64,000 nucleotides of DNA. Source: Pseudomonas sp. CFBP 13711 (GTDB lineage: Bacteria; Pseudomonadota; Gammaproteobacteria; Pseudomonadales; Pseudomonadaceae). The notes below the pieces were generated by a model that was given only the letters and a program-made list of their open reading frames with translations, made no database searches and was not told where the DNA came from. Positions 18,447 through 27,234 of this stretch are shown one piece after another. The DNA lies in contig NZ_JACYVI010000005.1 in NCBI RefSeq assembly GCF_014842265.1, positions 246,518 to 310,517 on the forward strand, in the 5' to 3' direction. Position 1 is the first letter of the stretch. Each line of letters begins with the position of its first letter. Both the position numbers and the translations under genes were made by a program.

Positions 18447-18857
18447 GTGAAAGCGTGGATTGTTATGTTGATGGCATTGTCGATGCCTGTTGTAGCGCTG
18501 GCCGAAGAGGGTGGCGAGAAAGAAGATCCGAACAAGGTTTCCTACGTGGCGTTGACGCCACCTTTCGTGGGCAACTACGCGCTGGACGGTAGCCCGAAGC
18601 TGCACGTCTACAAGGCCGACGTCGCCTTGCGCGTGACCGGCGCCGAAGCGCAGAAACTGGTGAAGCAGAACGAGCCGCTGATTCGCAACCAGTTGGTGGC
18701 GTTGTTCACTCAGCAAACGGTCGACAGCATGGGCAACGTCGATGCCAAGGAAAAACTGCGTCAGGAAGCGCTGAAGCAGACCCAGCAAGTGCTGACCCAG
18801 GAAACCGGCAAGCCCGTCGTTGATGACCTGCTGTTCAATAACTTCATTGCCCAATAA
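18447..18857 (+). CDS. FliL-like secreted protein
   Basis: 136 residues. The FliL domain is visible in YVALTPPFVGNYALDG, KLHVYKADVALRVTG, LIRNQLVALFTQQTVDSM and EALKQTQQVLTQETGKPVVDDLLFNNFIAQ. True FliL is held by an N-terminal membrane anchor next to the flagellar motor. Here the N-terminus looks like a cleavable signal peptide (MKAWIVMLMALSMPVVALA-EE). No flagellar genes are nearby, so this is a paralogue outside the flagellar clusters; its role is unknown. GAGGAG precedes the start. Confidence 0.82.
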   Translation: MKAWIVMLMALSMPVVALAEEGGEKEDPNKVSYVALTPPFVGNYALDGSPKLHVYKADVALRVTGAEAQKLVKQNEPLIRNQLVALFTQQTVDSMGNVDAKEKLRQEALKQTQQVLTQETGKPVVDDLLFNNFIAQ

Positions 18858-18872
18858 CGCCGCGCTCTGAAC

Positions 18873-19322
18873 TCAGCGCAGGCCCAGTACGGCGGCCCAT
18901 TGTTCGTCCGTCACTGGCATGACGGACAAGCGGCTGCCTTTCTGCACCAGTGGCAATTGCTCAAGGGCAGCTTGCTGCTTCAGAAATCCCAGTCCCAGCA
19001 CCTTCGGAAATGCCTCGACGAAAGCCACGTCAAGGGCGCTCCAGGGGTTTTTCTCCTCGGTGGCTTTGGCGTCGAAGTAGTGGCTTTTCTCGTCCAGCGC
19101 GGTGGGATCGGGGTACGCGGCCTTGACGATTTCTCCAATGCCGGCGATCCCGGGCTCGGGGCAGCTGGAATGGTAGAAAAAGAACTGATCACCCACGGCC
19201 ATCGCGCGTAGAAAGTTGCGCGCCTGATAGTTGCGAACACCGTCCCAGCGTGTCTGACCGAGCTTTTTCAGCCCGCTGATCGAGAGCTCGTCGGGCTCGG
19301 ATTTCATCAGCCAATAGGCCAT
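18873..19322 (-). CDS. EVE-domain (PUA-like) protein
   Basis: 149 residues filling one EVE domain: MAYWLMKSEPDELSI at the start, then TRWDGVRNYQARNFLRAM, GDQFFFYHSSCPEPGIAGIGEIV and YPDPTALDE. EVE domains have a pocket for modified bases in DNA or RNA. The cellular role of this stand-alone form is not established. Convergent with the FliL-like gene. Confidence 0.88.
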   Translation of the reverse strand: MAYWLMKSEPDELSISGLKKLGQTRWDGVRNYQARNFLRAMAVGDQFFFYHSSCPEPGIAGIGEIVKAAYPDPTALDEKSHYFDAKATEEKNPWSALDVAFVEAFPKVLGLGFLKQQAALEQLPLVQKGSRLSVMPVTDEQWAAVLGLR

Positions 19323-19515
19323 TTACAAGGCTCCTGAACAGGTGTTGGGAAAGTTGTCCTACGTTTTGATGACAACCCGACAGTCGGCTGGCGTCAGTAT
19401 TTGCGTGTTGCGTCACGTTGCCGCAAAATGCCGGCATTTTAAGGGCTGCACGATCTGGCAGCCTGTTTAAACGTTATCGATTTTAGATTCTGATTCGTTA
19501 CAAAGGGGACGATGA

Positions 19516-19665
19516 ATGCGACGCAAGCCGGATGTACTGTGGGTTTTGGCAATTTTGTTCGGCTTGGGAATCGTCACCACCGGTTACGCGCAAAGTCTGT
19601 GGGCCGCCAAGGCAGACGCGCCGGTTGAAATCACTCAGCAACAGCAGCCATTACCCCGCCGCTAA
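19516..19665 (+). CDS. Small membrane or exported protein, 49 residues
   Basis: ATG at 19516, directly after AAAGGGGACG, gives MRRKPDVLWVLAILFGLGIV and then TTGYAQSLWAAKADAP, ending LPRR before TAA. A positively charged start, one hydrophobic helix (about 8-23) and a short polar tail suggest a single-pass membrane protein or a signal peptide with a very short mature part. The good ribosome binding site and conserved-looking composition argue for a real gene. Function unknown. It converges with the 5-FTHF cyclo-ligase gene. Confidence 0.6.
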   Translation: MRRKPDVLWVLAILFGLGIVTTGYAQSLWAAKADAPVEITQQQQPLPRR

Positions 19666-19714
19666 ACCGCTTTCGCAGCGCGCTTTCCTCTCAGGAGCGC
19701 GCCTTGCTGACAAT

Positions 19715-20344
19715 TCACCCCGCCACATACCAGCGCTTATCCGTCACCGTTCCTGCCAACGGAACATCCCAACTGGCGACCGCCAGCTTCGCGACTTTCT
19801 GACACTCATGGGCCAGTCCCAGCAGCACCGGCTTGCGCCAGGTTTTACGACGCGCGCGATAAGCCAGACTGCGGTCGTAAAAGCCGCCCCCCATGCCAAG
19901 ACGTCCGCCTTGCGGATCGAATCCCACGAGCGGCATCAACACCAGGTCCAGTGTCCAGATCTTGCGCTGTCGCTTGGCATTGATGCGCGGCTCCGGGATA
20001 CGGAACCGGTTCGGCTTGAACTTCTCCCCTGGATGCACGCGCTGGAACACCATTTTCGTTCGCGGCCAGGCGCTCAGCACTGGCAGGTAGGTGGCCTTGC
20101 CGCGTTTTTGAGCGGCACGAAGCAGCAGGCGCGGGTCGATCTCACCGTCCATCGGAAGATAGAGAGAAACGTGCCGGGCGCGGCGAAACAGAGGGTTTTG
20201 CGCAAGTTGACGGTACACACCCTGCGCCGCCTGTCGGTGTTCTACCGGGCTGAGCGCGCGACGATTATGGCGAAGCAGCCGACGCAACTGTGGGCGAGTG
20301 AGGCTTGAAGGATCTGGGAGGGGAGCGGCGCCGGATGAGGTCAT
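19715..20344 (-). CDS. fau: 5-formyltetrahydrofolate cyclo-ligase
   Basis: 209 residues. The enzyme converts 5-formyl-THF to 5,10-methenyl-THF using ATP. N-terminal LRRLLRHNRRALSPVEHRQAA and the C-terminal substrate loop VLMPLVGFDPQGGRLGMGGGFYDRSLA are the family signatures. As in E. coli, it lies directly downstream of the 6S RNA gene and zapA on the same strand, the classical zapA - ssrS - ygfA arrangement. Confidence 0.93.
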   Translation of the reverse strand: MTSSGAAPLPDPSSLTRPQLRRLLRHNRRALSPVEHRQAAQGVYRQLAQNPLFRRARHVSLYLPMDGEIDPRLLLRAAQKRGKATYLPVLSAWPRTKMVFQRVHPGEKFKPNRFRIPEPRINAKRQRKIWTLDLVLMPLVGFDPQGGRLGMGGGFYDRSLAYRARRKTWRKPVLLGLAHECQKVAKLAVASWDVPLAGTVTDKRWYVAG

Positions 20345-20444
20345 GCTGGCGGGTCCGTAAGGCTTTGGAAGGTGATGTCGTGTAATCAGGCAGATTCACG
20401 ATGCCCACCGCCAGACGGGACGCCTGGCGATGGGTAGAAGGTTC

Positions 20445-20623
20445 GAGACTCCCCGACGAACCGCTGTCGGTGTAGCCCTTGAACCCGAAAGTTCAAGGTG
20501 GAGATTGCAGGAGGTTTTAAGGCTTTCCGTCGAGCGGACATGCACACCAACCCCAACGTGCAACCCCCGTGGTTGTGCGTATCGGCTCAGGGACATGACC
20601 GACTGGCAAGCACTCCAGGGAGC
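20445..20623 (-). ncRNA. ssrS: 6S RNA
   Basis: On the minus strand the gap between zapA and fau contains the hallmark 6S segments in order: GTCCCTGAGCCGATA on the 5' side, CCTTAAAACC in the centre of the 3' side, then CACCTTGAAC-TTTC-GGGTTCAAGG hairpin and GGCTACA. The RNA mimics an open promoter and holds sigma-70 RNA polymerase in stationary phase. A -10 box TATACT at 20636-20631 would start the RNA near 20623. The 3' end is estimated from the GGGGAG closing segment. About 179 bases fits the usual size; both ends are approximate. It accounts for the 310-bp gap. Confidence 0.92.
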
Positions 20624-20655
20624 GGTCGCAAGTATACCGAATCATGTCCGAACAA

Positions 20656-20979
20656 TCAGCCTTGTGCTTTATCCGAATCCGTGGCAAGGACCAGGTCTAC
20701 ACGGTCCAGCAAATCGCGAACCTGCTCGCTATTGGCACCATTTGTCTGGGCGTTTGCGGGTGGCAGTTCCTGTTTGTGCAGAAGGTCATGGGTAATGTTC
20801 AGTGCGGCCATCACCGCAATACGGTCGGCGCCGATGACTTTGCCGCTGCTGCGGATCTCGCGCATTTTGCCGTCCAGATAACGCGCGGCGCTGACCAGAT
20901 TGGTGCGCTCCTCTTGCGGGCAGATGATCGAATATTCTTTGTCGAGGATTTGCACGGTGATGCTGTTGCCATTACTCAT
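20656..20979 (-). CDS. zapA: Cell-division protein ZapA
   Basis: 107 residues. ZapA binds and bundles FtsZ filaments at mid-cell. The globular N-terminus (SITVQILDKEYSIICPQEERTNLVSAARYLDGKMREIRSSGKVIGADRIAVMAALNI) is conserved and is followed by a C-terminal coiled coil. It overlaps the upstream coiled-coil gene by ATGA and is followed by 6S RNA. Confidence 0.95.
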   Translation of the reverse strand: MSNGNSITVQILDKEYSIICPQEERTNLVSAARYLDGKMREIRSSGKVIGADRIAVMAALNITHDLLHKQELPPANAQTNGANSEQVRDLLDRVDLVLATDSDKAQG

Positions 20980-21185
20980 GAGTCTTGCTCCAGGGCCTTG
21001 AGGCGCGAAATCATGGACTCGACCTTTTGCCGGGCGATTTCGTTTTTTTCAATGAGTTGAGCGCGTTCCTCGCGCCAGGATTTTTCCTGAGCTAATAGGA
21101 GTCCGTTTTGACTTTTTAGTTGCTCGACACGATTGATCAATAACTCCAGTCGAGCCATCAGCGCTTGCAGGTCGTTGTCTTCCAT
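20976..21185 (-). CDS. Small coiled-coil protein before zapA (TIGR02449 type)
   Basis: 69 residues, almost entirely one coiled coil with leucine/isoleucine heptads (LQALMARLELLINRVEQLKSQNGLLLAQEKSWREERAQL...). It is translationally coupled to zapA (4-base overlap). Its size, shape and position suggest a division partner analogous to ZapB, but the sequence itself is only generic coiled coil. Confidence 0.85.
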   Translation of the reverse strand: MEDNDLQALMARLELLINRVEQLKSQNGLLLAQEKSWREERAQLIEKNEIARQKVESMISRLKALEQDS

Positions 21186-21334
21186 TGTTTTCCACTGATT
21201 ACTTTCAGATGAGTGGTGCAGGCGCTGGCGTCTGGATTCGCCCCGGACATCGCCTGATAGCTTGGGCGCGTCTGCCGGTGCTACGATACAAGGCCTTCAT
21301 TCTAGACATTGCGCCGCCTGGCGCCTAGTTGCCC

Positions 21335-21892
21335 ATGCCTATTCAGAATTCCCCGTACAACGGCTTCGCCACCCTGCTTACCAGCAGTGGTCATCACGTA
21401 TCGCCTGCCGAGTTGCACGGCCTTTTGCTCGGTCGCAGTTGCGCCGGCGCAGGCTTTGATGCTGAGGAGTGGCTGACCGACGCTCACCTGCTGCTGGAAA
21501 CAGAGCCTGACGACAAAGTGCGCCAGGCCCTGATCGGCCTGCAGGCAATGGTCAAAAGCGAACTGACCGGCGACGACATGACCGTCGTGTTGCTGTTGCC
21601 CGGCGATGATGAGCCTCTGGCTACGCGCACCGCCGCCATGGCCCAGTGGTGCCAGGGTTTCCTCAGCGGCTTTGCCCGGGTCGGTGGTCAGTCGCTGAGC
21701 GATGATGCCAGGGACGTGCTGCAAGATCTGGCTGCCATCGCTCAGGTCCACGATGCGCTCGACGAGTCCGAAGACGGCGAGAGCGACTACATGGAAGTGA
21801 TGGAATACCTGCGCGTTGCGCCGTTGCTGCTGTTCACCGAGTTCAACCAGAAAACCGACGCCGAAGACGAAGCCAAGCCGTCTTTGCACTGA
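21335..21892 (+). CDS. YgfB/YecA-family (UPF0149) protein
   Basis: 185 residues, helical and acidic. Family features are [16 protein letters not shown] near the N-terminus and [13 protein letters not shown] in the second half. It is the first gene of the plus-strand operon leading into pepP, ubiH and ubiI, the same order as E. coli ygfB-pepP-ubiH-ubiI. The ATG at 21335 is used; a TTG six bases earlier is the alternative. YgfB has been tied in P. aeruginosa to control of ampDh3 and beta-lactam resistance; whether that applies here is unknown. Confidence 0.9.
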   Translation: MPIQNSPYNGFATLLTSSGHHVSPAELHGLLLGRSCAGAGFDAEEWLTDAHLLLETEPDDKVRQALIGLQAMVKSELTGDDMTVVLLLPGDDEPLATRTAAMAQWCQGFLSGFARVGGQSLSDDARDVLQDLAAIAQVHDALDESEDGESDYMEVMEYLRVAPLLLFTEFNQKTDAEDEAKPSLH

Positions 21893-21972
21893 CAGCGCGT
21901 CATCGCTGCTTCGGCCATGCCGCCCTGCGCGGCGGTGGCCGAAGCGCACCTCCCGGAGTACCGCACTTGCCC

Positions 21973-23307
21973 ATGATTCATATCCCGAAAGCCGAATATG
22001 CCCGCCGCCGCAAGGCGTTGATGGAGCAGATGGAGCCCAACAGCATCGCCATTCTGCCAGCGGCGGCTGTGGCCATTCGGAACCGGGACGTTGAACATGT
22101 GTACCGCCAGGACAGCGACTTTCAGTACCTGAGCGGCTTCCCCGAGCCCGAAGCGGTGATCGTGCTGATCCCCGGCCGCGAGTACGGTGAGTACGTCCTG
22201 TTCTGCCGGGAGCGCAATCCCGAGCGCGAGTTGTGGGACGGCCTGCGCGCGGGTCAGGACGGCGCGATGCGCGAGTATGGCGCCGACGATGCCTTCCCGA
22301 TCACCGACATCGACGACATCCTGCCCGGCCTCATCGAGGGTCGCGATCGGGTGTATTCGTCCATGGGCAGCAATCCTGAATTCGACCGACATGTGATGGA
22401 GTGGATCAATGTCATCCGCTCCAAGGCGCATCTGGGTGCGCAGCCGCCGAAAGAATTCGTTGCGCTGGATCACCTGCTGCACGACATGCGCCTGTATAAA
22501 TCGGCGGCTGAAGTGAAAGTCATGCGTGAGGCCGCGCAGATCTCGGCCAGAGCCCACGTGCGGGCGATGCAAGCCAGTCGCGCCGGGCTCTACGAGTTCA
22601 GCCTGGAAGCGGAGCTGGATTACGAATTCCGCAAGGGCGGCGCCAAGATGCCGGCCTATGGCTCCATCGTCGCGTCGGGGCGCAACGCCTGCATCCTGCA
22701 CTATCAGGAGAACGACGCGCCGCTTAAAGACGGCGACCTGGTGCTGATCGATGCCGGTTGCGAGATCGACTGCTACGCCAGTGACATCACCCGTACCTTC
22801 CCGGTCAGCGGCAAGTTCTCCGCCGAACAGAAAGCGATTTACGAGGTGGTGCTCAAATCCCAGGAAGCGGCGTTTGCGGCGATCAAACCCGGCAATCACT
22901 GGAATCAGGCCCACGAGGCGACGGTTCGGGTTATCACCGAAGGCTTGGTTGAACTCGGGCTGCTGCGAGGCGCGGTGGATGAACTGATTGCCGCCGAAGC
23001 GTACAAAGCTTTCTACATGCACCGTGCCGGACACTGGCTGGGCATGGACGTGCACGATGTCGGCGAATACAAGGTCGGCGGCGAGTGGCGCGTGCTGGAG
23101 GCCGGGATGGCGCTGACGGTCGAGCCCGGCATTTATGTGTCCCCGGACAATCAGACCGTTGCCAAAAAGTGGCGCGGGATTGGCGTGCGAATCGAGGATG
23201 ACGTCGTGGTGACCAAAAAAGGCTGTGAAATCCTGACGGGCGACGTGCCAAAAACCGTTGCCGACATTGAGGCCCTGATGGCCGCTGCGCGAACCCAAGC
23301 CGCATGA
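21973..23307 (+). CDS. pepP: Xaa-Pro aminopeptidase P
   Basis: 444-residue dimanganese exopeptidase that removes the first residue before proline. The N-terminal domain begins MIHIPKAEYARRRKALMEQM. The pita-bread catalytic domain has the metal-ligand segments LVLIDAGCEIDCYASDITR, HWLGMDVHDVG, TVEPGIYV and GVRIEDDVVV. The ATG at 21973 matches the family start; a TTG two codons earlier exists. Overlaps ubiH by ATGA. Confidence 0.96.
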   Translation: MIHIPKAEYARRRKALMEQMEPNSIAILPAAAVAIRNRDVEHVYRQDSDFQYLSGFPEPEAVIVLIPGREYGEYVLFCRERNPERELWDGLRAGQDGAMREYGADDAFPITDIDDILPGLIEGRDRVYSSMGSNPEFDRHVMEWINVIRSKAHLGAQPPKEFVALDHLLHDMRLYKSAAEVKVMREAAQISARAHVRAMQASRAGLYEFSLEAELDYEFRKGGAKMPAYGSIVASGRNACILHYQENDAPLKDGDLVLIDAGCEIDCYASDITRTFPVSGKFSAEQKAIYEVVLKSQEAAFAAIKPGNHWNQAHEATVRVITEGLVELGLLRGAVDELIAAEAYKAFYMHRAGHWLGMDVHDVGEYKVGGEWRVLEAGMALTVEPGIYVSPDNQTVAKKWRGIGVRIEDDVVVTKKGCEILTGDVPKTVADIEALMAAARTQAA

Positions 23308-24491
23308 GCCGCTTTAATCTGGCCATCGTCGGCGGCGGGCTGGTCGGCGCAAGCCTCGCTCTCGCCCTGCAAGCCGGGGCGAAGGCGCGGGGCTGGAAAA
23401 TTGTCCTGATCGAGCCGTTTGCGCCTGGCGACACGTACCAGCCCAGCTATGACGCGCGCTCTTCGGCGCTGTCTTTCGGCGCGCGGCAGATCTACGAGCG
23501 CCTGGGCCTGTGGCAGCAGATCAGCCGCCGCGCCGAGCCGATTCTCAAAATTCACGTTTCCGACAAAGGCCGGTTCGGCGCTGCGCACCTGTCTTCGATG
23601 GAGGAAGGCGTTCCGGCCCTGGGCTATGTGGTTGAAAACGCCTGGCTTGGCCAATGCCTGTGGCAGGCGCTGGACAAGGACGTGATCAGTTGGCGGGTGC
23701 CGGCTGAGGTCACGCACATGCAGGCGCTGCCCGATGGCTACCAACTGACCCTGAACGGCGAAACTCAGCTCACTTGCGATCTGGCGGTGCTGGCCGACGG
23801 CGGCCGCTCCAGCCTGCGCGAGCAGTTGGGCATTGCCGTGCGGAACACGCCGTACGATCAGAGCGCGCTGATTGCCAACATCACGCCGGGAGATCCACAC
23901 GGTGGTGAGGCCTTCGAGCGGTTTACCGAAAATGGCCCCATGGCGTTGTTGCCGCTTCCGGACAACCGCTGCGCACTGGTCTGGACGCGCACCGGCAATG
24001 ACGTTCAACGGCTGATGGCGCTGGACGACCGACGCTTTCTGGAAGAACTGCAGGGCGTCTTTGGCTACCGTTTGGGTGCGCTGAAACAAGTGGGTGCGCG
24101 GCATAGCTATCCGCTGGCGTTGATCGAGGCCGAAGAGCAGATCCGCTCCCATCTGGTGGTGCTCGGCAACGCGGCCCACAGTCTTCATCCAATTGCGGGG
24201 CAGGGCTTCAACCTGTCGCTGCGTGATGCGGCCTCCCTGGCCGAATCACTGCTCGCCAGCGAAGCGCCGCTGGGCGAGCTGTCGACGCTGCAGGCCTACC
24301 GCGAGCGCCAGCGCGTTGATCAAAAACTGACCGTCGGCTTTTCGGATCAAGTCACCCGGCTGTTCAGCAGTCAGCAATCCCTCGTCACGGCAGGCCGTAA
24401 CCTGGGCCTCCTGGGCCTGGATCTGCTGCCGTCCGCCAAGAGCTGGTTCGCCCGTCAGGCCATGGGCCTGGGAACGCGAAGCGATGTCTGA
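23304..24491 (+). CDS. ubiH: 2-octaprenyl-6-methoxyphenyl hydroxylase UbiH
   Basis: 395-residue FAD-dependent aromatic hydroxylase of ubiquinone synthesis. Motifs in order are GxGxxG in NLAIVGGGLVGASLALAL, ARSSALSFGARQIYERLGLW, DGGRSSLREQLG (NADPH/FAD region), and GNAAHSLHPIAGQGFNLSLRD, the second FAD motif with conserved DAxH-like segment (here NAAH). Four-base overlap with pepP. Confidence 0.93.
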   Translation: MSRFNLAIVGGGLVGASLALALQAGAKARGWKIVLIEPFAPGDTYQPSYDARSSALSFGARQIYERLGLWQQISRRAEPILKIHVSDKGRFGAAHLSSMEEGVPALGYVVENAWLGQCLWQALDKDVISWRVPAEVTHMQALPDGYQLTLNGETQLTCDLAVLADGGRSSLREQLGIAVRNTPYDQSALIANITPGDPHGGEAFERFTENGPMALLPLPDNRCALVWTRTGNDVQRLMALDDRRFLEELQGVFGYRLGALKQVGARHSYPLALIEAEEQIRSHLVVLGNAAHSLHPIAGQGFNLSLRDAASLAESLLASEAPLGELSTLQAYRERQRVDQKLTVGFSDQVTRLFSSQQSLVTAGRNLGLLGLDLLPSAKSWFARQAMGLGTRSDV

Positions 24492-24540
24492 ACACTCCAT
24501 TCATTCGTGGCCTTCGCCACAACCGAGAACGATTTAAAGC

Positions 24541-25761
24541 ATGGAAACGCGCGCAGATCTGCTGATTGTCGGGGCCGGAATGGTGGGGAGCGCGCTTGCA
24601 CTGGCGCTGCGCGACAGTGGGCTGAACATCCTCGTGGTGGATGGTGGTCCTCTGACGGTCAAGCCGTTCGTGGCCGACGCGCCATTCGAGGCGCGGGTCA
24701 GCGCGCTGTCCATCGCCAGTCAGCGCATTCTCGAGCGGCTAGGCGTCTGGGACGGCATCGTTGCGCGGCGAGTCAGCCCCTACAGCGACATGCACGTGTG
24801 GGATGGCAGCGGCACGGGCAAGGTGCATTTTTCTGCCTCCAGCGTTCACGCCGAAGTGCTTGGGCATATCGTTGAAAACCGCGTGGTGCAGGATGCGCTG
24901 GTCGAACGCTTGCATGACAGCAACATCGGTTTGTTGGCCGATGCGCGTCTGGAGCAGATGCGTCACTCCGGCGATGACTGGCTGCTGACCCTGTCCGACG
25001 GCCGCACATTGCGCGCGCCGCTGGTAGTCGCGGCCGATGGCGCCAACTCGACCGTGCGGCGCATGACGGGCACCGCGACGCGGGAATGGGACTACCTGCA
25101 TCACGCCATTGTGACGAGCGTGCGCACGGCGGACTCCCACCGCAAAACCGCCTGGCAGCGCTTTACTGACGACGGCCCGCTGGCCTTTTTGCCGCTGGAC
25201 CGAGAGGGTGAGCATTGGTGCTCCATCGTCTGGTCGGTGACACCGGAGCAATCCGAGCGGTTGATGAAGCTCGATGACGAACGCTTCTGCCGTGAGCTGG
25301 AGAATGCGTTCGAAGGCTGTCTCGGGCAGGTGATCTCGGCTGATTCGCGGGTTTGCGTCCCGCTGCGGCAACGCCATGCCAAGCGCTATGTGGCGCCGGG
25401 CCTTGCGCTGATCGGCGACGCCGCACACACCATCCATCCATTGGCGGGGCAGGGCGTCAACCTGGGCTTTCTCGACGCGGCGGTGCTCGCCGAAGTGCTG
25501 CGCGGTGCGGTCGGGCGCGGAGAGCGTCTGGCCGATGAGCGTGTGTTGAGCCGTTACGAGCGTCGGCGCATGCCGCATAACCTGGCGTTGATGGCGGCGA
25601 TGGAAGGCTTCGAGCGGCTGTTCCAGGCCGATGCGCTGCCGGTTCGTTTGCTGCGCAATGCCGGGCTGAAGATGGTCGATCATTCGGCAGAAGCCAAAGC
25701 ATTGTTCGTGCGTCAGGCGTTGGGGCTGACCGGGGACCTCCCCGAGTTGGCGAAGCTCTGA
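24541..25761 (+). CDS. ubiI: UbiH/UbiF/VisC-family FAD hydroxylase (UbiI-like)
   Basis: 406 residues, paralogue of the preceding gene. Motifs are LLIVGAGMVGSALALALRD, ARVSALSIASQRILERLGVW, AADGANSTVRRMTG and LIGDAAHTIHPLAGQGVNLGFLD. Position directly after ubiH matches ubiI (visC), the C5 hydroxylase of ubiquinone synthesis in E. coli. The exact ring position cannot be read from sequence, and UbiF- or Coq7-replacing activity is possible. A REP doublet follows. Confidence 0.85.
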   Translation: METRADLLIVGAGMVGSALALALRDSGLNILVVDGGPLTVKPFVADAPFEARVSALSIASQRILERLGVWDGIVARRVSPYSDMHVWDGSGTGKVHFSASSVHAEVLGHIVENRVVQDALVERLHDSNIGLLADARLEQMRHSGDDWLLTLSDGRTLRAPLVVAADGANSTVRRMTGTATREWDYLHHAIVTSVRTADSHRKTAWQRFTDDGPLAFLPLDREGEHWCSIVWSVTPEQSERLMKLDDERFCRELENAFEGCLGQVISADSRVCVPLRQRHAKRYVAPGLALIGDAAHTIHPLAGQGVNLGFLDAAVLAEVLRGAVGRGERLADERVLSRYERRRMPHNLALMAAMEGFERLFQADALPVRLLRNAGLKMVDHSAEAKALFVRQALGLTGDLPELAKL

Positions 25762-25794
25762 CGGCACAGCGCTTTCTGTCCGCGCGCTTCACTG

Positions 25795-25888
25795 TGGGAC
25801 CGGCTTTAGCCGGGAAAGCGCCATTTGCTACGCCGGGAATCTGATGGCGTTGAAGCTGGCCTCTTCCCGGCTAAAGCCGGTCCCACTG
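25795..25888. repeat. REP-type inverted pair, copy C
   Basis: GGGACCGGCTTTAGCCGGGAA on the left and TTCCCGGCTAAAGCCGGTCCC on the right, about 49 bases between. Arms match the doublets near 0.65-0.88 kb, but the inner segment differs. It lies between ubiI and the iron-binding protein gene. Confidence 0.85.
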
Positions 25889-26030
25889 AAACCGCGCGCG
25901 TTCAGGGGGGTCACCGCCAGCACTCCGCAACATCCGGTAACGGCTCAATCCTGACTTCGGTTGAGATGGTAGATGCGATTCACTACCATTTCGCCTCGTT
26001 TTTCCCCTCTCTCGAATCAGGAGAACCTGC

Positions 26031-27032
26031 ATGCAGGCGAGCAAGCGTCTTTTGGCTGCCCTGGCTTTAACCGTGCTCGGCAGCACCGCCCAGGCCGCAG
26101 ATGAAGTGGTGGTGTATTCCTCCCGAATCGACGAGCTGATCAAACCGGTGTTCGATGCCTACACCGCCAAGACCGGTGTGAAGGTCAAGTTCATCACCGA
26201 CAAGGAAGCCCCGCTGATGCAGCGCATCAAGGCCGAGGGCCAGAACGCAACGGCTGACCTGCTGCTCACTGTCGACGCAGGCAACCTCTGGCAAGCGGAA
26301 CAGATGGGTATCCTGCAGCCGTTCACTTCGCCGGTCATCGACGCGAATATTCCCCCGCAATACCGCTCTTCCACTCACAGTTGGACCGGCCTGAGCCTGC
26401 GCGCGCGGACCATCGCCTACTCCACCGATCGCGTCAAACCTGAAGAACTCACCACCTACGAAGCGCTGGCCGACAAACAGTGGGAAGGACGTCTTTGCCT
26501 GCGTACCGCCAAGAAGGTCTACAACCAGTCGCTGACCGCCACGCTGATCGAAACCCACGGCGCCGAGGCGTCTGAAAAGATTCTCAGGGGCTGGGTGAAC
26601 AACCTCTCGACCGACGTGTTTTCCGATGACATCGCGGTGCTGGAAGCCATCAATGCCGGCCAATGCGACGTCGGCATCGTCAATACTTACTACTACGGTC
26701 GCTTGCACAAGGACAATCCGGACCTTGCCGTGCGCTTGTTCTGGCCCAATCAGTCGGATCGCGGCGTGCACGTCAATCTTTCCGGCATTGGCCTGACCAA
26801 GTACGCGCCCCATGCCGACGCCGCCAAGGCGTTGGTGGAATGGATGACGGGCCCCGAAGCCCAGACGATATTCGCCGGCACCAACCAGGAATTCCCGGCC
26901 AACCCGAAAGTCGCACCGTCCGAAGAAGTGGCGAGCTGGGGCGCATTCAAGGCGGACACAATCCCGGTTGAAGTGGCCGGTCGGCGGCAGGCCGAGGCGA
27001 TTCGCATGATGGACCGTGCTGGCTGGAACTGA
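26031..27032 (+). CDS. Iron(III)-binding periplasmic protein of an ABC importer
   Basis: 333 residues. A signal peptide (about 1-24, cleavage after AQA) is followed by a FbpA/HitA-like ferric-binding fold: [43 protein letters not shown], the iron-ligand tyrosine region [17 protein letters not shown], and [27 protein letters not shown] precedes the start. It is paired with the permease gene downstream, but no ATPase gene is in the neighbourhood. Confidence 0.92.
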   Translation: MQASKRLLAALALTVLGSTAQAADEVVVYSSRIDELIKPVFDAYTAKTGVKVKFITDKEAPLMQRIKAEGQNATADLLLTVDAGNLWQAEQMGILQPFTSPVIDANIPPQYRSSTHSWTGLSLRARTIAYSTDRVKPEELTTYEALADKQWEGRLCLRTAKKVYNQSLTATLIETHGAEASEKILRGWVNNLSTDVFSDDIAVLEAINAGQCDVGIVNTYYYGRLHKDNPDLAVRLFWPNQSDRGVHVNLSGIGLTKYAPHADAAKALVEWMTGPEAQTIFAGTNQEFPANPKVAPSEEVASWGAFKADTIPVEVAGRRQAEAIRMMDRAGWN

Positions 27033-27084
27033 TCTCTCGCAAAAGAAGCCCGGATTAACGCCGGTTTTGCATTTTGGTGAAGAT

Positions 27085-27179
27085 CCTGTGGGAGTGAGCT
27101 TGCTCACGAAGACGGCATTTCAATCGCTGGAGATCTAGCGGATGTGCCGGCCTCTTCGCGAGCAAGGTGGAGCGCCACC
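27085..27179. repeat. Second interspersed repeat family, copy 1
   Basis: CCTGTGGGAGTGAGCTTGCTCACGAAG on the left (27085-27111; each arm quoted here is shorter than the full unit) and an inverted, partly decayed arm CTTCGCGAGCAAGGTGG on the right. This is the Pseudomonas repeat built on CGCGAGCAAGCTCGC-like palindromes. It fills most of the gap between the iron-binding protein and permease genes. Confidence 0.7.
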
Positions 27180-27234
27180 CCGGTCGCTCCCCCCGAGGGC
27201 TTCGGCAACCCGCAACCCTCCATGAGTAACCCCT

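Noticed and set aside
20409..20429. Inverted repeat CGCCAG/CTGGCG between 6S RNA and the cyclo-ligase gene as a separate RNA
   Set aside because: Short, without a T-run; more likely a processing hairpin in the joint 6S-fau transcript.
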